Notes: a model not told the origin generated them from the letters alone. DNA of 64,000 bases from Actinoplanes aureus (GCF_015704865.1 NZ_JADQTO010000019.1:124001-188000); one strand, 5' to 3'; numbered from the stretch's first letter, positions 34,618 to 43,940 are shown. Numbers and translations: made by a program.

Positions 34618-35475
34618 TCAGGCAAGGGCACGGGCCGCGTCCTCGATGAGTGTCCGGGAGCTGCCAGGTGAGAGAGCGTGCTCCTCGATGGTGGCGAAGA
34701 TGTGCGCGAAACGGGCGACGTCCGTCTCCGCGTCGAGCAGGGAGATGCCCATGATGCTCTCGGTGTAGACCAGCGGACGATCATGGGGATCCGGGAAGTC
34801 CAGCATGACGAACGTGCCCCCCAGGCCGAGATGTGGTCCGGCGCTGAACGGGACGATCCGAAGCGTGACGTTCCGCTGACCGGCGGCCGAGACGAGCCGG
34901 TTCAGCTGCGCGCGCATCACCCTCGGGCCCCCCACGATTCGCCGGATCACCGCCTCGTCCAGGATGGCGCAGAATGCCACCGGGGAGGGCCGGGTCAGGA
35001 TGCTCTGCCGGTGGATCCGGACCGCGGTGCTGCGCTCCACGTCGTGCGGGAACACCTTGGCGCCCTCACTGAGCAGCGCACGTGCGTAGTCCTCGGTCTG
35101 CAGGAGCGCGGGCACGGCGGTGGGCGCGATCGCCCGTAGCCTCTCGGCCTCGTGCTCGAAGCCGACGAAGGCGCTGTAGACGTCCGGCAGTTCCGGTGTG
35201 AACTGCTTCATCCAGGCCTGCTGGTCCGCGTCCTTGAGCCACTCGAGGAGGGTGGCGCGGCGGTCGGGATCCGTCACCCCGTACAGGTCGAGCAGGGTGG
35301 TGACGGTACGGCGCTGAGGTTTGTTCATGGCCCGCTCGATGCGGTAGATCGACGAGGCGTCCAGCCCGGTCCGTACGGCGACGTCCTCCTGTTTGAGGGC
35401 CGCCGCCACGCGCAGCCGCCTCAGCTCGGTGGCCAGCCGGCGCAGCCGGATGCTCGGTGGTCTGCGACTCGCCAT
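34618..35475 (-). CDS. HTH-DUF5753 regulator (copy 1)
   Basis: A 285-residue WhiJ-like regulator typical of actinomycetes: an XRE helix-turn-helix at about 14-70 (ALKQEDVAVRTGLDASSIYR) and a C-terminal DUF5753 domain (VPALLQTEDYARALL, RIVPFSAGPHLGLGG). It is divergent from a small His/Cys protein (35614-35865) and followed seven bases later by a 344-residue partner. The same divergent arrangement recurs at 44737-46233. An imperfect palindrome at 35549-35569 lies in the shared promoter region and may be its operator. Confidence 0.9.
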   Translation of the reverse strand: MASRRPPSIRLRRLATELRRLRVAAALKQEDVAVRTGLDASSIYRIERAMNKPQRRTVTTLLDLYGVTDPDRRATLLEWLKDADQQAWMKQFTPELPDVYSAFVGFEHEAERLRAIAPTAVPALLQTEDYARALLSEGAKVFPHDVERSTAVRIHRQSILTRPSPVAFCAILDEAVIRRIVGGPRVMRAQLNRLVSAAGQRNVTLRIVPFSAGPHLGLGGTFVMLDFPDPHDRPLVYTESIMGISLLDAETDVARFAHIFATIEEHALSPGSSRTLIEDAARALA

Positions 35476-35548
35476 GGCGAACCTCCCCGTCAGATCTCGG
35501 TCAGTCTGCCCCGGACGCCCTGGTCAGCACCAGGCATCTGCATGATGT

Positions 35549-35569
35549 GAATTTGCAAGCCTTGCATTC
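35549..35569. promoter_or_regulatory. Imperfect palindrome in divergent regulator/microprotein promoter
   Basis: GAATTTGCAAG-C-CTTGCATTC is an almost symmetric element about 45 bases before the microprotein ATG and 74 bases before the regulator start. Its position suits an autoregulatory operator of the HTH-DUF5753 protein. Confidence 0.4.
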
Positions 35570-35613
35570 CAGGTGTCAGGCTGCCCACGCTGAGACGGTG
35601 AAAGGGGGTGGTG

Positions 35614-35865
35614 ATGCTTCAGCCGCGTACCGAGCACCGCTACGTCCGCCCCTCCTGGAACTGCCTGCGCTGCGGCGACCCCTGGCCGTGCGCCCGGGCC
35701 CGGGCCGACCTCGTCGAGCAGTTCGATCCGGCGGACATCCCGCTCACCGCCTACCTGAGCGCCGCGCTGTTCGAGGCGCTCAACGACCACGTCGTGCGCT
35801 CGCTTCCGGTCCCCTCCGACCTGCACGACCGGATCCTCGGCTGGGTCCGTGACCATCAGCCGTGA
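35614..35865 (+). CDS. His/Cys microprotein (copy 1)
   Basis: An 83-residue protein with PRTEH then RPSWNCLRCGDPWPCA. His8, Cys17, Cys20 and Cys26 could form one metal site (C-x2-C-x5-C plus His). The start at 35614 is chosen over GTG 35608 because it aligns with the second copy (MLxPRTEH) and follows AAAGGGGG. About 23 of the first 37 residues equal those of the protein at 44737-44973, with identical spacing of the four possible ligands. The function is unknown; it is divergent from an HTH-DUF5753 gene in both cases. Confidence 0.8.
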   Translation: MLQPRTEHRYVRPSWNCLRCGDPWPCARARADLVEQFDPADIPLTAYLSAALFEALNDHVVRSLPVPSDLHDRILGWVRDHQP

Positions 35866-35942
35866 CAACTCCGGTGAAACGTCCGCCGAATATCCGTTCG
35901 ACGGCTGCCCGGGCGGGCCGGTGCCCTGATACATAGAAACGC

Positions 35943-37580
35943 ATGACTCTCCTACCCAGAGCTGTGGTCGACCGCCGTACCGTGCTGCGGCTGGCCGGAC
36001 TGACCGCCGGAGCCGGCGCCGTCGTGACGGCCGCCCTTCCCGAGGCCGCCACCGCGGCCGAGGGAGCCTTCCGGCACGGCGTCGCCTCGGGCGATCCCCT
36101 TCCCGGCGGCGTCCTGCTGTGGACCCGCGTCACCCCTACCGCCGATTCGGTGCCGGGCTCCGGTGCCGGCCCGGCGGTGAGCGTCGAGTGGCAGGTCGCC
36201 ACCGACGCCGGGTTCGCCACCGTGGTCTCCTCCGGCACCTTCGCCACCGGGCCGGAACGCGATCACACCGTCAAGGTCGACGTCTCCGGCCTGGAACCGG
36301 CGACGACCTACTGGTACCGCTTCGGCTACGACGGGACCTGGTCGCCGGCCGGCCGCACGATGACCGCACCGGCCGCCTCGGACGCGGTCGGCCGGCTCCG
36401 GGCCGGCGTCGTCAGCTGCGCCAACTGGGAGGCCGGGCACTTCGCCGCCTACCGGCACCTGGCCGAGCGCGGCGACCTCAACCTGGTCGTGCACCTGGGC
36501 GACTACCTGTACGAGTACGGCACCGGCGACTTCACCGCGGGCGGATCGGTGGTCCGCCGGACCGAGCCCGCGCACGAGACGGTGACGCTGGCCGACTACC
36601 GGATCCGGCACGCCCAGTACAAGACCGACCCGGACCTGCGTGCCCTGCACGCCTCGGTGCCGTGGGTCATCACCTGGGACGACCACGAGGTCGCCAACGA
36701 CATGTGGAGTGGCGGCGCGGAGAACCACACACCGGGCAGCGAGGGCGACTTCCGCGCCCGGGTGGCGGCCGCCCGTCAGGCGTACGCGGAATGGATGCCG
36801 GTCCGCCTCGCCGGAGACGGCCACATCTACCGGCGTCTGCGGTACGGCGACCTGTTCGAGTTGTCCATGCTGGACCTGCGCACGTACCGCTCGGAGCAGC
36901 AGGGCGGCACGGCGGCCGACGACGAGGACCGCACCATCGCCGGTGCGGAGCAGCTGGCCTGGCTCACCGACGGGCTGGTCTCCTCGACCGCGCTCTGGAA
37001 GCTGGTCGGCAACCCGGTGATGATCTCCCGGCTCGACGTGGGCACGCTGCCCGCCTGGCTGGTGCCCCCGCTGGCCGAGCTGATCGGGGTGCCACAGAAC
37101 GGCGTGGTGCTGAACGTCGACCAGTGGGACGGCTACAACGCCGACCGGGAGCGCCTGGTCGACACCCTGCGCGCGCACGGCACGAAAGACGTCGTCTTCC
37201 TGACCGGCGACATCCACACGTCGTGGGCCAACGAGCTGACCACGAAGGACACCGGCCCGACCAGGCCCGCCGCCGCGGAGTTCGTCGTGCCGTCGGTGAC
37301 CAGCGACAACCTCAACGACTTCCTGAAGACCCGCGCCGGCGGCCCGCTGAGCGTGCTGGCCGGGTCACTGATCCGGGCGACGAACCCGCACATCCGATGG
37401 GTGGAGACCGACGGGCACGGCTTCGGGGTGCTGGAGGTGACCCGGTCCCGCTGCCGGATGGACTGGTATCACCTGGCCGACCGCACCAGGCGGGACTCCG
37501 CCGCCCGCTGGGTGCAGGGCTGGTCGGTGGGCCGCGGCTCGGCGAAACTCCGCCGGGAGACGGGCGCGCCGCTCAGCTGA
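35943..37580 (+). CDS. phoD: Tat-exported alkaline phosphatase PhoD
   Basis: A secreted phosphomonoesterase/phosphodiesterase that releases phosphate from organic esters. The 545-residue precursor begins with a twin-arginine signal (DRRTVLRLAG, Arg11-Arg12) and a PhoD N-terminal domain (FRHGVASGDPLPGGVLLWTR). A calcineurin-like metallophosphatase domain follows, with HLGDYLYEYG, WDDHEVANDMW and LTGDIHTSW as metal-binding motifs. No clear ribosome site precedes the ATG. Its stop overlaps the reverse-strand decarboxylase gene by eight bases. Phosphate control is expected from the family but no exact PHO box was seen. Confidence 0.92.
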   Translation: MTLLPRAVVDRRTVLRLAGLTAGAGAVVTAALPEAATAAEGAFRHGVASGDPLPGGVLLWTRVTPTADSVPGSGAGPAVSVEWQVATDAGFATVVSSGTFATGPERDHTVKVDVSGLEPATTYWYRFGYDGTWSPAGRTMTAPAASDAVGRLRAGVVSCANWEAGHFAAYRHLAERGDLNLVVHLGDYLYEYGTGDFTAGGSVVRRTEPAHETVTLADYRIRHAQYKTDPDLRALHASVPWVITWDDHEVANDMWSGGAENHTPGSEGDFRARVAAARQAYAEWMPVRLAGDGHIYRRLRYGDLFELSMLDLRTYRSEQQGGTAADDEDRTIAGAEQLAWLTDGLVSSTALWKLVGNPVMISRLDVGTLPAWLVPPLAELIGVPQNGVVLNVDQWDGYNADRERLVDTLRAHGTKDVVFLTGDIHTSWANELTTKDTGPTRPAAAEFVVPSVTSDNLNDFLKTRAGGPLSVLAGSLIRATNPHIRWVETDGHGFGVLEVTRSRCRMDWYHLADRTRRDSAARWVQGWSVGRGSAKLRRETGAPLS

Positions 37581-38952
37581 CCGCGGCGCGGCGGAACGCG
37601 GCGAGCGTACGCTCCACGTCCTCGCCGCTGGTGCGCCAGTTGCTCACCGAGAGCCGGATGGCGCGCCGCCCGCCCACCGTGGTGCCGCTCAGCCACGCCT
37701 CGCCGCTGTCGATCACGTCGCGCAGCACCCGCGTCGTGGTGTCGTCGTCGGCGAAGCGGAACAGCACCTGGTTGACCACCACGTCGCCGACGACCTCGCA
37801 GCCGGGCACCCCGGCCAGCCCGGCCGCGAAGGTCCGCGCGTGCTCGCAACAGCGGTCCACCAGGTCGGCCACGCCTTGCCGGCCGAGCGAGCGCAACGCC
37901 GCGTACACACCGAAGCCGCGGGCCCGGCGGGAGAAGCCGGGTGTCCAGTCGATGGCGTCCCGCGGTGAGCCGTCGCCGCCCTGCGTCAGGTAGTCCGCGG
38001 TGGTGCTGAGCGCGGCCCGGTGTGGCTCCGGGTGGGCGCAGAAGGCGATGCCGCTGTCGTACGGGACGTTGAGCCACTTGTGCGCGTCGAACGCCCACGA
38101 GTCGGCCCGCTCCGCACCGGCGGCCAGGTGCCGCAGCGCCGGGCTGGCCAGTACCCACAACCCGAACGCGCCGTCGACGTGCAGCCACGCCCCGGCCGGC
38201 GCGCACGCGTCGGCGATCGCGGCGAGATCGTCGAAGGCGCCGGTGTTCACCTCGCCGGCCTGCGCGCAGACGATGGTGGGGACCGGGGGACCGGCGAGCA
38301 CCGAGCGCACCGCGGCGGCGTCCATCCGGCCGGCGTCGTCGGCCGGCACCACGGTCAGGCCGGCCGTGCCGAAGCCGAGCAATCGCAACGCCCGGTCGAT
38401 GGTGGTGTGCCGCCGGGCGCTGACCACGACGCGGATCGGCGGCGCGCCGTTCAGGCCGGCCTCCTCGACGTTCCAGCCGGCGCGGCGCAGCACGTCGTGC
38501 CGGGCCGCGGCCAGACAGGTGAGGTGGGCGGTCTGGCAGCCGGGCACGAACGCGTACGACGATCCGGCCGGCAGGCCCAGCAGATCGCGCAGCCACTCAC
38601 CGGCCACCTCCTCGGCGACCGCGGCGGCGGGACCGCAGGCGTAGAGGCCGGCGTTCTGGTCCCAGACGGTGGTGAGCCAGTCGGCGGCGACCGCGGCCGG
38701 CAGCCCGGCGCCGATGACGAAGCCGAAGTAGCGGCCGGACGGGATCGCCACCAGACCGGGCTCGGCGGCCGCGGCGAGATCCTCCACCACGCGCAGCGGC
38801 GGCACCGGTCCGGCCGGCAGCGGGCCGCCGAGCCGCTCCCGCAACTCGTCCAGGCTCACGGTCTCGCCGACCGGCCGATCGTCCAGGGTGTGCAGCCAGT
38901 CCGTGGCGATCCGCGCGGTCCGGGCCAGGACGTCGTCGAACTCTTTCTCCAC
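37573..38952 (-). CDS. PLP-dependent group II decarboxylase
   Basis: A 459-residue fold-type I PLP enzyme of the aromatic-L-amino-acid/glutamate decarboxylase group. It contains HVDGAFGLWVLASP (PLP aspartate region) and the Schiff-base lysine in WAFDAHKWLNVPYDSG. CAQAGEVNTGAFDDL and VSNWRTSGEDVERTL are also family-like. GTG at 38952 (VEKEFDDVL) is preferred over a start 32 residues upstream in low-complexity sequence. The substrate is open: members act on tryptophan, tyrosine, DOPA, or as aldehyde synthases. It is not an EgtE-type lyase. Confidence 0.85.
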   Translation of the reverse strand: MEKEFDDVLARTARIATDWLHTLDDRPVGETVSLDELRERLGGPLPAGPVPPLRVVEDLAAAAEPGLVAIPSGRYFGFVIGAGLPAAVAADWLTTVWDQNAGLYACGPAAAVAEEVAGEWLRDLLGLPAGSSYAFVPGCQTAHLTCLAAARHDVLRRAGWNVEEAGLNGAPPIRVVVSARRHTTIDRALRLLGFGTAGLTVVPADDAGRMDAAAVRSVLAGPPVPTIVCAQAGEVNTGAFDDLAAIADACAPAGAWLHVDGAFGLWVLASPALRHLAAGAERADSWAFDAHKWLNVPYDSGIAFCAHPEPHRAALSTTADYLTQGGDGSPRDAIDWTPGFSRRARGFGVYAALRSLGRQGVADLVDRCCEHARTFAAGLAGVPGCEVVGDVVVNQVLFRFADDDTTTRVLRDVIDSGEAWLSGTTVGGRRAIRLSVSNWRTSGEDVERTLAAFRRAAVS

Positions 38953-38986
38953 CCTCTCACCGTAGGCCCGTGCGGTTGAAAAGGGT

Positions 38987-39499
38987 CTAGTCCTCGTGGT
39001 CGGTGGCGCGGGCGGCGCAGAGGAACGATCCGCCCACCGCGAACGCACCCAGTACCGCGAGCGAGATCTGCTGTTCGTGATCGAGCTGCCGTTCGTAGGT
39101 CACCCGGTCCACTTCGATCACCCGGTCGTTGTCCTGGAGGACGTAACGGCCGTCGCGGACCGCCGGGCTGCCGTCGAGGGCGGTGAAGGCTAGGACGATC
39201 GCCAGCCAGAAGCCGAAGAAGGCGCCGGCGGCCACGACCCCGGCCCACACCGGCACGTGCGGCGGTACCCACGAGGCGAGGCTCCACAGGCGGCGGGGTG
39301 CGCGGGTGCGGTAGCCGCGGCGGTTGGCGAGGACGCCGGCGGCGAAACCGGGGACGGTGAGCAGGGCGGCGACGCCGATCGCGAGCGCCGAGTGGACCAG
39401 GCGTGTGCCGGCGGCGAGGGCCACGACGAGCGTGGCCGACCAGAGCACGGCGGCTCCACAGATGAGGCTGAGCCCCAGCAGTCCGCGGTTCGAGATCAT
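38987..39499 (-). CDS. Four-helix membrane protein of unknown function
   Basis: A 170-residue protein with four predicted membrane helices (near 5-32, 35-58, 80-105 and 143-162) and a soluble loop (DGRYVLQDNDRVIEVDRVTY) between helices 3 and 4. It starts at ATG 39499, one codon after a GTG, and ends 34 bases before the decarboxylase start on the same strand, so the two may be cotranscribed. No family is recognised. Confidence 0.75.
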   Translation of the reverse strand: MISNRGLLGLSLICGAAVLWSATLVVALAAGTRLVHSALAIGVAALLTVPGFAAGVLANRRGYRTRAPRRLWSLASWVPPHVPVWAGVVAAGAFFGFWLAIVLAFTALDGSPAVRDGRYVLQDNDRVIEVDRVTYERQLDHEQQISLAVLGAFAVGGSFLCAARATDHED

Positions 39500-39554
39500 C
39501 ACTGGGAACGCTAGTGTTCCGCCCGCTCCCGCGCTGCCGTTTCACGTCAAGAGA

Positions 39555-39629
39555 AGGGGTGCTATCGTGGGCGGTTGACTCCGCCTGAATCGATAAAGCG
39601 CCGAAAAACCCACTATCAAGATAGCCCCT
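39555..39629 (+). promoter_or_regulatory. Long inverted repeat in the helR leader
   Basis: AGGGGTGCTATC (39555-39566) is complementary, with a two-base bulge, to GATAGCCCCT (39620-39629). Inside, GTGGG (39567-39571) pairs with CCCAC (39609-39613), and GGCGG-TTGACT-CCGCC (39570-39585) is a separate hairpin. The right arm ends just before the helR ribosome site, so this leader could act in regulation. The published rifamycin-associated element sequence is not present. Confidence 0.45.
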
Positions 39630-39639
39630 GGGAGCAGCC

Positions 39640-41883
39640 TTGTCAAGTCTGTCAAGCGTCCAGTCGGAAAATCTCGCAGAGGAGCAGCACCACCTCACCG
39701 ATCTGTACCGTCACCTCGACGACCTGCGCTTCCGGACCGAGCAGCGCCTCGCCGAGGCCCGACGGGAGGGCGGCGGCACCCCGCAGGCCCGGTCCCACCG
39801 GGACGCGGTCACCGCCGGGTACGCCGAGCGCCTCGCCCAGCTCAGCGCGGTCGAGCAGGGACTCTGTTTCGGCCGCCTGGACCGGCACGACGACGAGCGG
39901 CTGCACATCGGCCGGATCGGGCTCACCGACAGCGAGCGGCAGCTGCTGGTCGACTGGCGGGCCCCGGCCGCCCGTCCGTTCTACGTGGCCACCGCGGTGA
40001 CCCCGTACGGGGTGTCGCGCCGACGGCACATCCGCACCCGGGAACGCCTCGTGGTCGGGCTGGACGACGAGATCCTCGACCCGGCGGCGGCCGGTGAGTC
40101 CGCCCCGGTGACCGGAGAGGCCGCGCTGCTGGCCGCGCTGACCGCGAACCGGACCGGACGGATGCGGGACATCGTCGAGACGATCCAGGCCGAACAGGAC
40201 CGGGTGATCCGATCCGGTCTCGGCGGCGTCCTCGTCGTGCAGGGCGGGCCGGGCACCGGCAAGACCGCGGTCGCGCTGCATCGGGCCGCCTACCTGCTCT
40301 ACACGTACCGGGAGCAGCTCAGCGCCCGCGGCGTACTGATCGTCGGGCCGAACGCCACCTTCCTGCGGTACATCTCGCACGTGCTGCCGTCGCTGGCGGA
40401 GACCGGCGTGCTGCTGGCCACGCTGGGTGATCTCTTCCCGGGCGTGACGGCACGGCGTCCGGAGCCGCCGGCCGCTGCCGAGCTCAAAGGTCGCGCGACG
40501 ATGGTGGAGCTCCTGGCCGAGGCGGTACGCGGGCGGCAGCGCGTCCCGGACGAGCCGGTCGAGATCGTGGTGGACCGGCACGTCCTGACCCTCGACCCGG
40601 CGGCGGTCGAGGCGGCCCGGCAGCGCGCCCGCGGCTCCGGCCGGCTGCACAACCTGGCCCGCCCGGTCTTCGCCGAGGCCGTCCTGGACACGCTGGCCGC
40701 CCAGATCGCCGAGCGGATCGGGTACGACCCGTTCTGGGCCGACCCGCTCGGCGAGGACGACGCCCTGACCTCGTCGAACGTGCTGGAGGAGGGAGACCTG
40801 GCGGACATCCGCGCCGACCTGGCCGCCGAGCCCGCGGTCCGCGCGGTGCTCGACGAACTCTGGCCGGTGCTCACGCCCGAGGACCTGCTCACCGGCCTGT
40901 ACGCCGACCCGGCCGCGGTGCCGGGCCTCAGCCCCGCCGAGCGGGAGCTGCTGCGGCGCGAACCGGGCGGCGGGTGGAGTCCGGCCGACGTGCCGCTGCT
41001 GGACGAGGCGGCCGAGCTGCTCGGCGAGGACGACGCGGCGGCCCGGGACCGGGCGGTGCGGCGGTGGCGGCAGCGGCTGGCGTACGCGCAGGGCGTCCTG
41101 GACATCACCGCCGGCTCCAAGTCCTACGAGCTGGAGGACGACTTCGAGGCGGCGATCCCGAACGTGGCCGACGTGATGGAGGCCGACATGCTGGCCGAAC
41201 GGTACGCGGACCGGGAGCGGCGCTCGGCGGCCGAGCGGGCGGCCGAAGACCGGAAGTGGGCGTACGGGCACGTGATCGTCGACGAGGCTCAGGAGTTGTC
41301 GCCGATGGCCTGGCGGTTGCTGATGCGCCGCTGCCCGAGCCGGTCGATGACGGTGGTCGGTGACCTGGCGCAGGCCGGGGCACTCGGCACGCCGGCGGAC
41401 TGGGCGGAGGTGCTGAGCCCGTACGTCGCGGACCGCTGGCGCCTGGCCGAGCTGACCGTCAGCTACCGCACCCCGGCGGAGATCCTGGCGTACACCCGCC
41501 GTGTGCTGGCCGCGGCCGGCGTGCCCATCGAACCGCCGCAACCGGTACGCCACTCCGGCGTCGAACCGTGGGAGGAGAGCGGCGGCCCGAGCCACCTCGC
41601 CGGCCTGGTCGCTCGCGAGATCGCGGAGCTGGACGGCGGGCGGCTCGCGGTGATCGCCCCGGCGGCCGCGCGGTCCGCGCTCGCAGCCGCCCTGCCGGTC
41701 TCCACCGATCCGGAGGAGAACGCCGTGCTGCTGACCGTCACCGAGGCGAAGGGCCTGGAGTTCGACGTGGTCGTGGTGGTCGACCCGGCCGGGATCCGGG
41801 CCGAGTCCCCGCGCGGCGCCAACGACCTGTACGTGGCGCTGACCCGGCCGACCCGCCGCCTGGGAGTCTTCAAGCCAGCTTGA
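39640..41883 (+). CDS. helR: HelR/HelD-type RNA polymerase-recycling ATPase
   Basis: A 747-residue UvrD/Rep-like superfamily I ATPase of the HelD group, which frees stalled or drug-bound RNA polymerase. The N-terminal coiled-coil arm (about 5-65, LAEEQHHLTDLYRHLDDLRF) precedes Walker A (GGPGTGKT, 202-209), the Walker B region VIVDEAQELSPM and ALTRPTRRLGV near the C-terminus. These fit actinobacterial HelR, linked to rifamycin tolerance. The start is TTG at 39640 with GGGAG upstream; no ATG or GTG fits as well. Its end overlaps the next gene by 14 bases (convergent). Confidence 0.88.
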   Translation: MSSLSSVQSENLAEEQHHLTDLYRHLDDLRFRTEQRLAEARREGGGTPQARSHRDAVTAGYAERLAQLSAVEQGLCFGRLDRHDDERLHIGRIGLTDSERQLLVDWRAPAARPFYVATAVTPYGVSRRRHIRTRERLVVGLDDEILDPAAAGESAPVTGEAALLAALTANRTGRMRDIVETIQAEQDRVIRSGLGGVLVVQGGPGTGKTAVALHRAAYLLYTYREQLSARGVLIVGPNATFLRYISHVLPSLAETGVLLATLGDLFPGVTARRPEPPAAAELKGRATMVELLAEAVRGRQRVPDEPVEIVVDRHVLTLDPAAVEAARQRARGSGRLHNLARPVFAEAVLDTLAAQIAERIGYDPFWADPLGEDDALTSSNVLEEGDLADIRADLAAEPAVRAVLDELWPVLTPEDLLTGLYADPAAVPGLSPAERELLRREPGGGWSPADVPLLDEAAELLGEDDAAARDRAVRRWRQRLAYAQGVLDITAGSKSYELEDDFEAAIPNVADVMEADMLAERYADRERRSAAERAAEDRKWAYGHVIVDEAQELSPMAWRLLMRRCPSRSMTVVGDLAQAGALGTPADWAEVLSPYVADRWRLAELTVSYRTPAEILAYTRRVLAAAGVPIEPPQPVRHSGVEPWEESGGPSHLAGLVAREIAELDGGRLAVIAPAAARSALAAALPVSTDPEENAVLLTVTEAKGLEFDVVVVVDPAGIRAESPRGANDLYVALTRPTRRLGVFKPA

Positions 41884-42658
41884 GGGTCTCGCCGCGGCCC
41901 AGGGCCTGCACGCCGGTCAGCGACCGGACCTGGCATTCGGTGAGGAAGTCGCCGAGTGGAGACTTCATCACCGAGTAGTCGTCGTAGTGGATCGGCAGGG
42001 TCAGCCGGGGCCGGATCAGTCCGGTCAGCTCGGCGCCCTGCCGACCGTCCATGGTCAGCGTGAGGCCCAGCAGCTTGGTGCCGCCCAGGTGGATCAGCAT
42101 CACGTCCGGTTCGCCGCAGCGTTCCCGGATCTCGCCGAGGAACGGCCGGTAGAGGGTGTCACCGGTGATGTACAGGCGCAGCCGCCGCTCCCCGGCCACC
42201 TCCCACTCCACCAGCGACCCCATGACGTCGGGCAGCAGCCGGTCGACCAGGCCGGGCCCGTGCCGGCCGGGCAGAGCGGTGATCCGCAGCAGTTCCCCGT
42301 CGCGGCGCCACTCCTCGGCGTCCCAGGTGGGCAGGCCGCGTACGTCGGAGAAGCTGCGCCGCCGCAACCGCCGCTGCGCCTGGGCGGTGGTGACGATCGG
42401 CAGGTCGCGGGGGAGTACCCGCCGCGCGGCGCGGTCGAAGTGGTCGCCGTGCAGATGCGACAGCAGCACCGCGTCCGGGGACGGCAGTTCCGCGTACGTC
42501 ATCGCCGGGTCCAGCAGCCTGCGCGTCCACGCGCCGTAACCCAGGTGCACGCGGCTACCGGCCGCGCCGAAGGCCGGATCGGTGAGCAGGGTGAACCCAC
42601 CCAGCCGCAGCAGGGTCGTGGCGTTTCCGACGAAGGTCACGCTGGCGTTCGACGTCAT
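41870..42658 (-). CDS. MBL-fold metal-dependent hydrolase
   Basis: A 262-residue metallo-beta-lactamase-fold protein of the UlaG/NAPE-PLD-like branch. It has the zinc motif SHLHGDHFD, a following ITGDTLY aspartate and LTLPIHYDDY near the end. The N-terminus TFVGNATTLLRLGGFTLLTDP is typical. The substrate is unknown. It runs convergently into helR with a 14-base overlap and is divergent from the ASCH gene. Confidence 0.86.
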   Translation of the reverse strand: MTSNASVTFVGNATTLLRLGGFTLLTDPAFGAAGSRVHLGYGAWTRRLLDPAMTYAELPSPDAVLLSHLHGDHFDRAARRVLPRDLPIVTTAQAQRRLRRRSFSDVRGLPTWDAEEWRRDGELLRITALPGRHGPGLVDRLLPDVMGSLVEWEVAGERRLRLYITGDTLYRPFLGEIRERCGEPDVMLIHLGGTKLLGLTLTMDGRQGAELTGLIRPRLTLPIHYDDYSVMKSPLGDFLTECQVRSLTGVQALGRGETLKLA

Positions 42659-42702
42659 GCGGCGCGGCTACCCGCCGGGCGGCCGGCGAAACCCGTGACA
42701 CG

Positions 42703-43197
42703 ATGGCGGTCATGTCGATCGACACCGCTGCCGCCGAGCAGTTCTGGAAGCAGTACGAGACTGTCCACCCCGACGCGGTGCGCGCCGCCCCCGACTACAC
42801 CGTCGAGCGGTTCGGCGACTCGCCCCGGCTCGCCGACGAACTGCTCGCCCTGGTCATGGCGGGCACCAAGCGAGCCACCTCGTCGCTGCTCCGCGAGTTC
42901 ATCGCGGAGGGCACCCCGCTGCCGCGGATCGGCGGCCACTGGATCGTCTGCGACGGGGCCGGCGCACCCCGCGTCGTGCTGCGCACCACCGAACTGCGGC
43001 TGGGCACGTTCGACAGCGTCGAGGAGTCGTTCGCCCACGCCGAGGGCGAGGACGACCGCACCCGCGAAAGCTGGATGCGCGAACACCGCCGTTACTGGCA
43101 GCGCCGCTGCGCCGCCCTCGGCGCGGAGTGGACCGAGAACGACGAGATCCTCTTCGAACGCTTCACCGTCGTCTTCCCGCCAGACCTGGCCGACTGA
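42703..43197 (+). CDS. ASCH-domain protein
   Basis: A 164-residue protein with a C-terminal ASCH fold (TKRATSSLLREF, PRIGGHWIVCDGAGAPRVVL, FERFTVVF), a relative of PUA domains that binds RNA or acts on modified nucleosides. ATG at 42703 or 42712 may be the start; neither has a clear ribosome site. It stands alone, and its exact role is unknown. Confidence 0.8.
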   Translation: MAVMSIDTAAAEQFWKQYETVHPDAVRAAPDYTVERFGDSPRLADELLALVMAGTKRATSSLLREFIAEGTPLPRIGGHWIVCDGAGAPRVVLRTTELRLGTFDSVEESFAHAEGEDDRTRESWMREHRRYWQRRCAALGAEWTENDEILFERFTVVFPPDLAD

Positions 43198-43325
43198 CCA
43201 AAGATCAAACCCATCCGGGGTACGCGTAACCGCCCGTCCCGCCGAACCAGCCCCGTCCCCGCTCTCCCGGCGCGAGCCACCCACCGCCCGAGGCCCCAGC
43301 GCGGCCGCCGGGAAACAGCAGCGAG

Positions 43326-43940
43326 TCAGCCACTCCTACGGGGTGTGTGGCGGCGATAGACGCTGACCGTGGGGTCGCCGCTGATCCAGAACCGCCACGG
43401 CACGTCGTGGGCCGACGTGACGCCGACGCGCGGGCCGGCGGCGATCGTGCCCGCCGGTTCAGCCGGTGGGCTGAGCGTCGCCGGCCCCGTCCCGTCGATC
43501 ACCGACGTGTCGTTGGCGCCCTTGTCCAGCGCCAGTACCTGCATCAGCTTCGCCGGCCCGGCGGCCAGGTCGGTGTCGCGCCGCGCGGCCGGCCGGCGCT
43601 GCCGGGCGATCTCCAGGCCGTCCACCACCGCGCCGGCCCGCAGCAGCACGGCGGCCGCCTTGCCGGACTCACCGCAGACGATGTTGGCGCAGAAGTGCAT
43701 GCCGTAGATCTGGTACACGTAGAGGCGCCCGGCCGGGCCGAACATCACCGCGTTGCGGTTGGTCGGCCCGCGGTGCGCGTGGCTCGCCGGGTCCTCGCCC
43801 AGCCCGCTGTACGCCTCCACCTCGGTCAGCCGCACGGTCACCCCGTTCGCGGTGAGCCGCCAGCCGAGCAGCAGGCGGGCCGCCTCGTCCACCGCCTCGG
43901 AAGGTAGTTCCAACCAGCTCGTCGTCACCGGACAAGCCAA
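43326..43940 (-). CDS. mpg: 3-methyladenine DNA glycosylase (AAG/MPG family)
   Basis: A base-excision enzyme of 204 residues that removes alkylated purines. It shows LTEVEAYSGLGEDPASHAHRG (catalytic glutamate region), RNAVMFGPAGRLYVYQIYGM and GPAKLMQVL, all family signatures. Length is normal. In mycobacteria mpg lies beside tyrS; here they are about 19 kb apart on opposite strands. Confidence 0.93.
   Translation of the reverse strand: MACPVTTSWLELPSEAVDEAARLLLGWRLTANGVTVRLTEVEAYSGLGEDPASHAHRGPTNRNAVMFGPAGRLYVYQIYGMHFCANIVCGESGKAAAVLLRAGAVVDGLEIARQRRPAARRDTDLAAGPAKLMQVLALDKGANDTSVIDGTGPATLSPPAEPAGTIAAGPRVGVTSAHDVPWRFWISGDPTVSVYRRHTPRRSG

Noticed and set aside
35849..35878. Three GTGA(C/A) repeats upstream of phoD considered as a PHO box
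   Set aside because: Spacing is 13 and 12 bases instead of the 11-base direct repeat of actinomycete PHO boxes, and part lies inside the upstream microprotein gene.
37573..38952. EgtE-type lyase completing the ergothioneine pathway
   Set aside because: The PLP-lysine context HKWLNVPYDSG and overall layout are those of group II decarboxylases, and it lies 33 kb from the egt genes.
39503..39639. Rifamycin-associated element upstream of helR
   Set aside because: The known 19-base symmetric element is not present; only the bulged inverted repeat described above was found.
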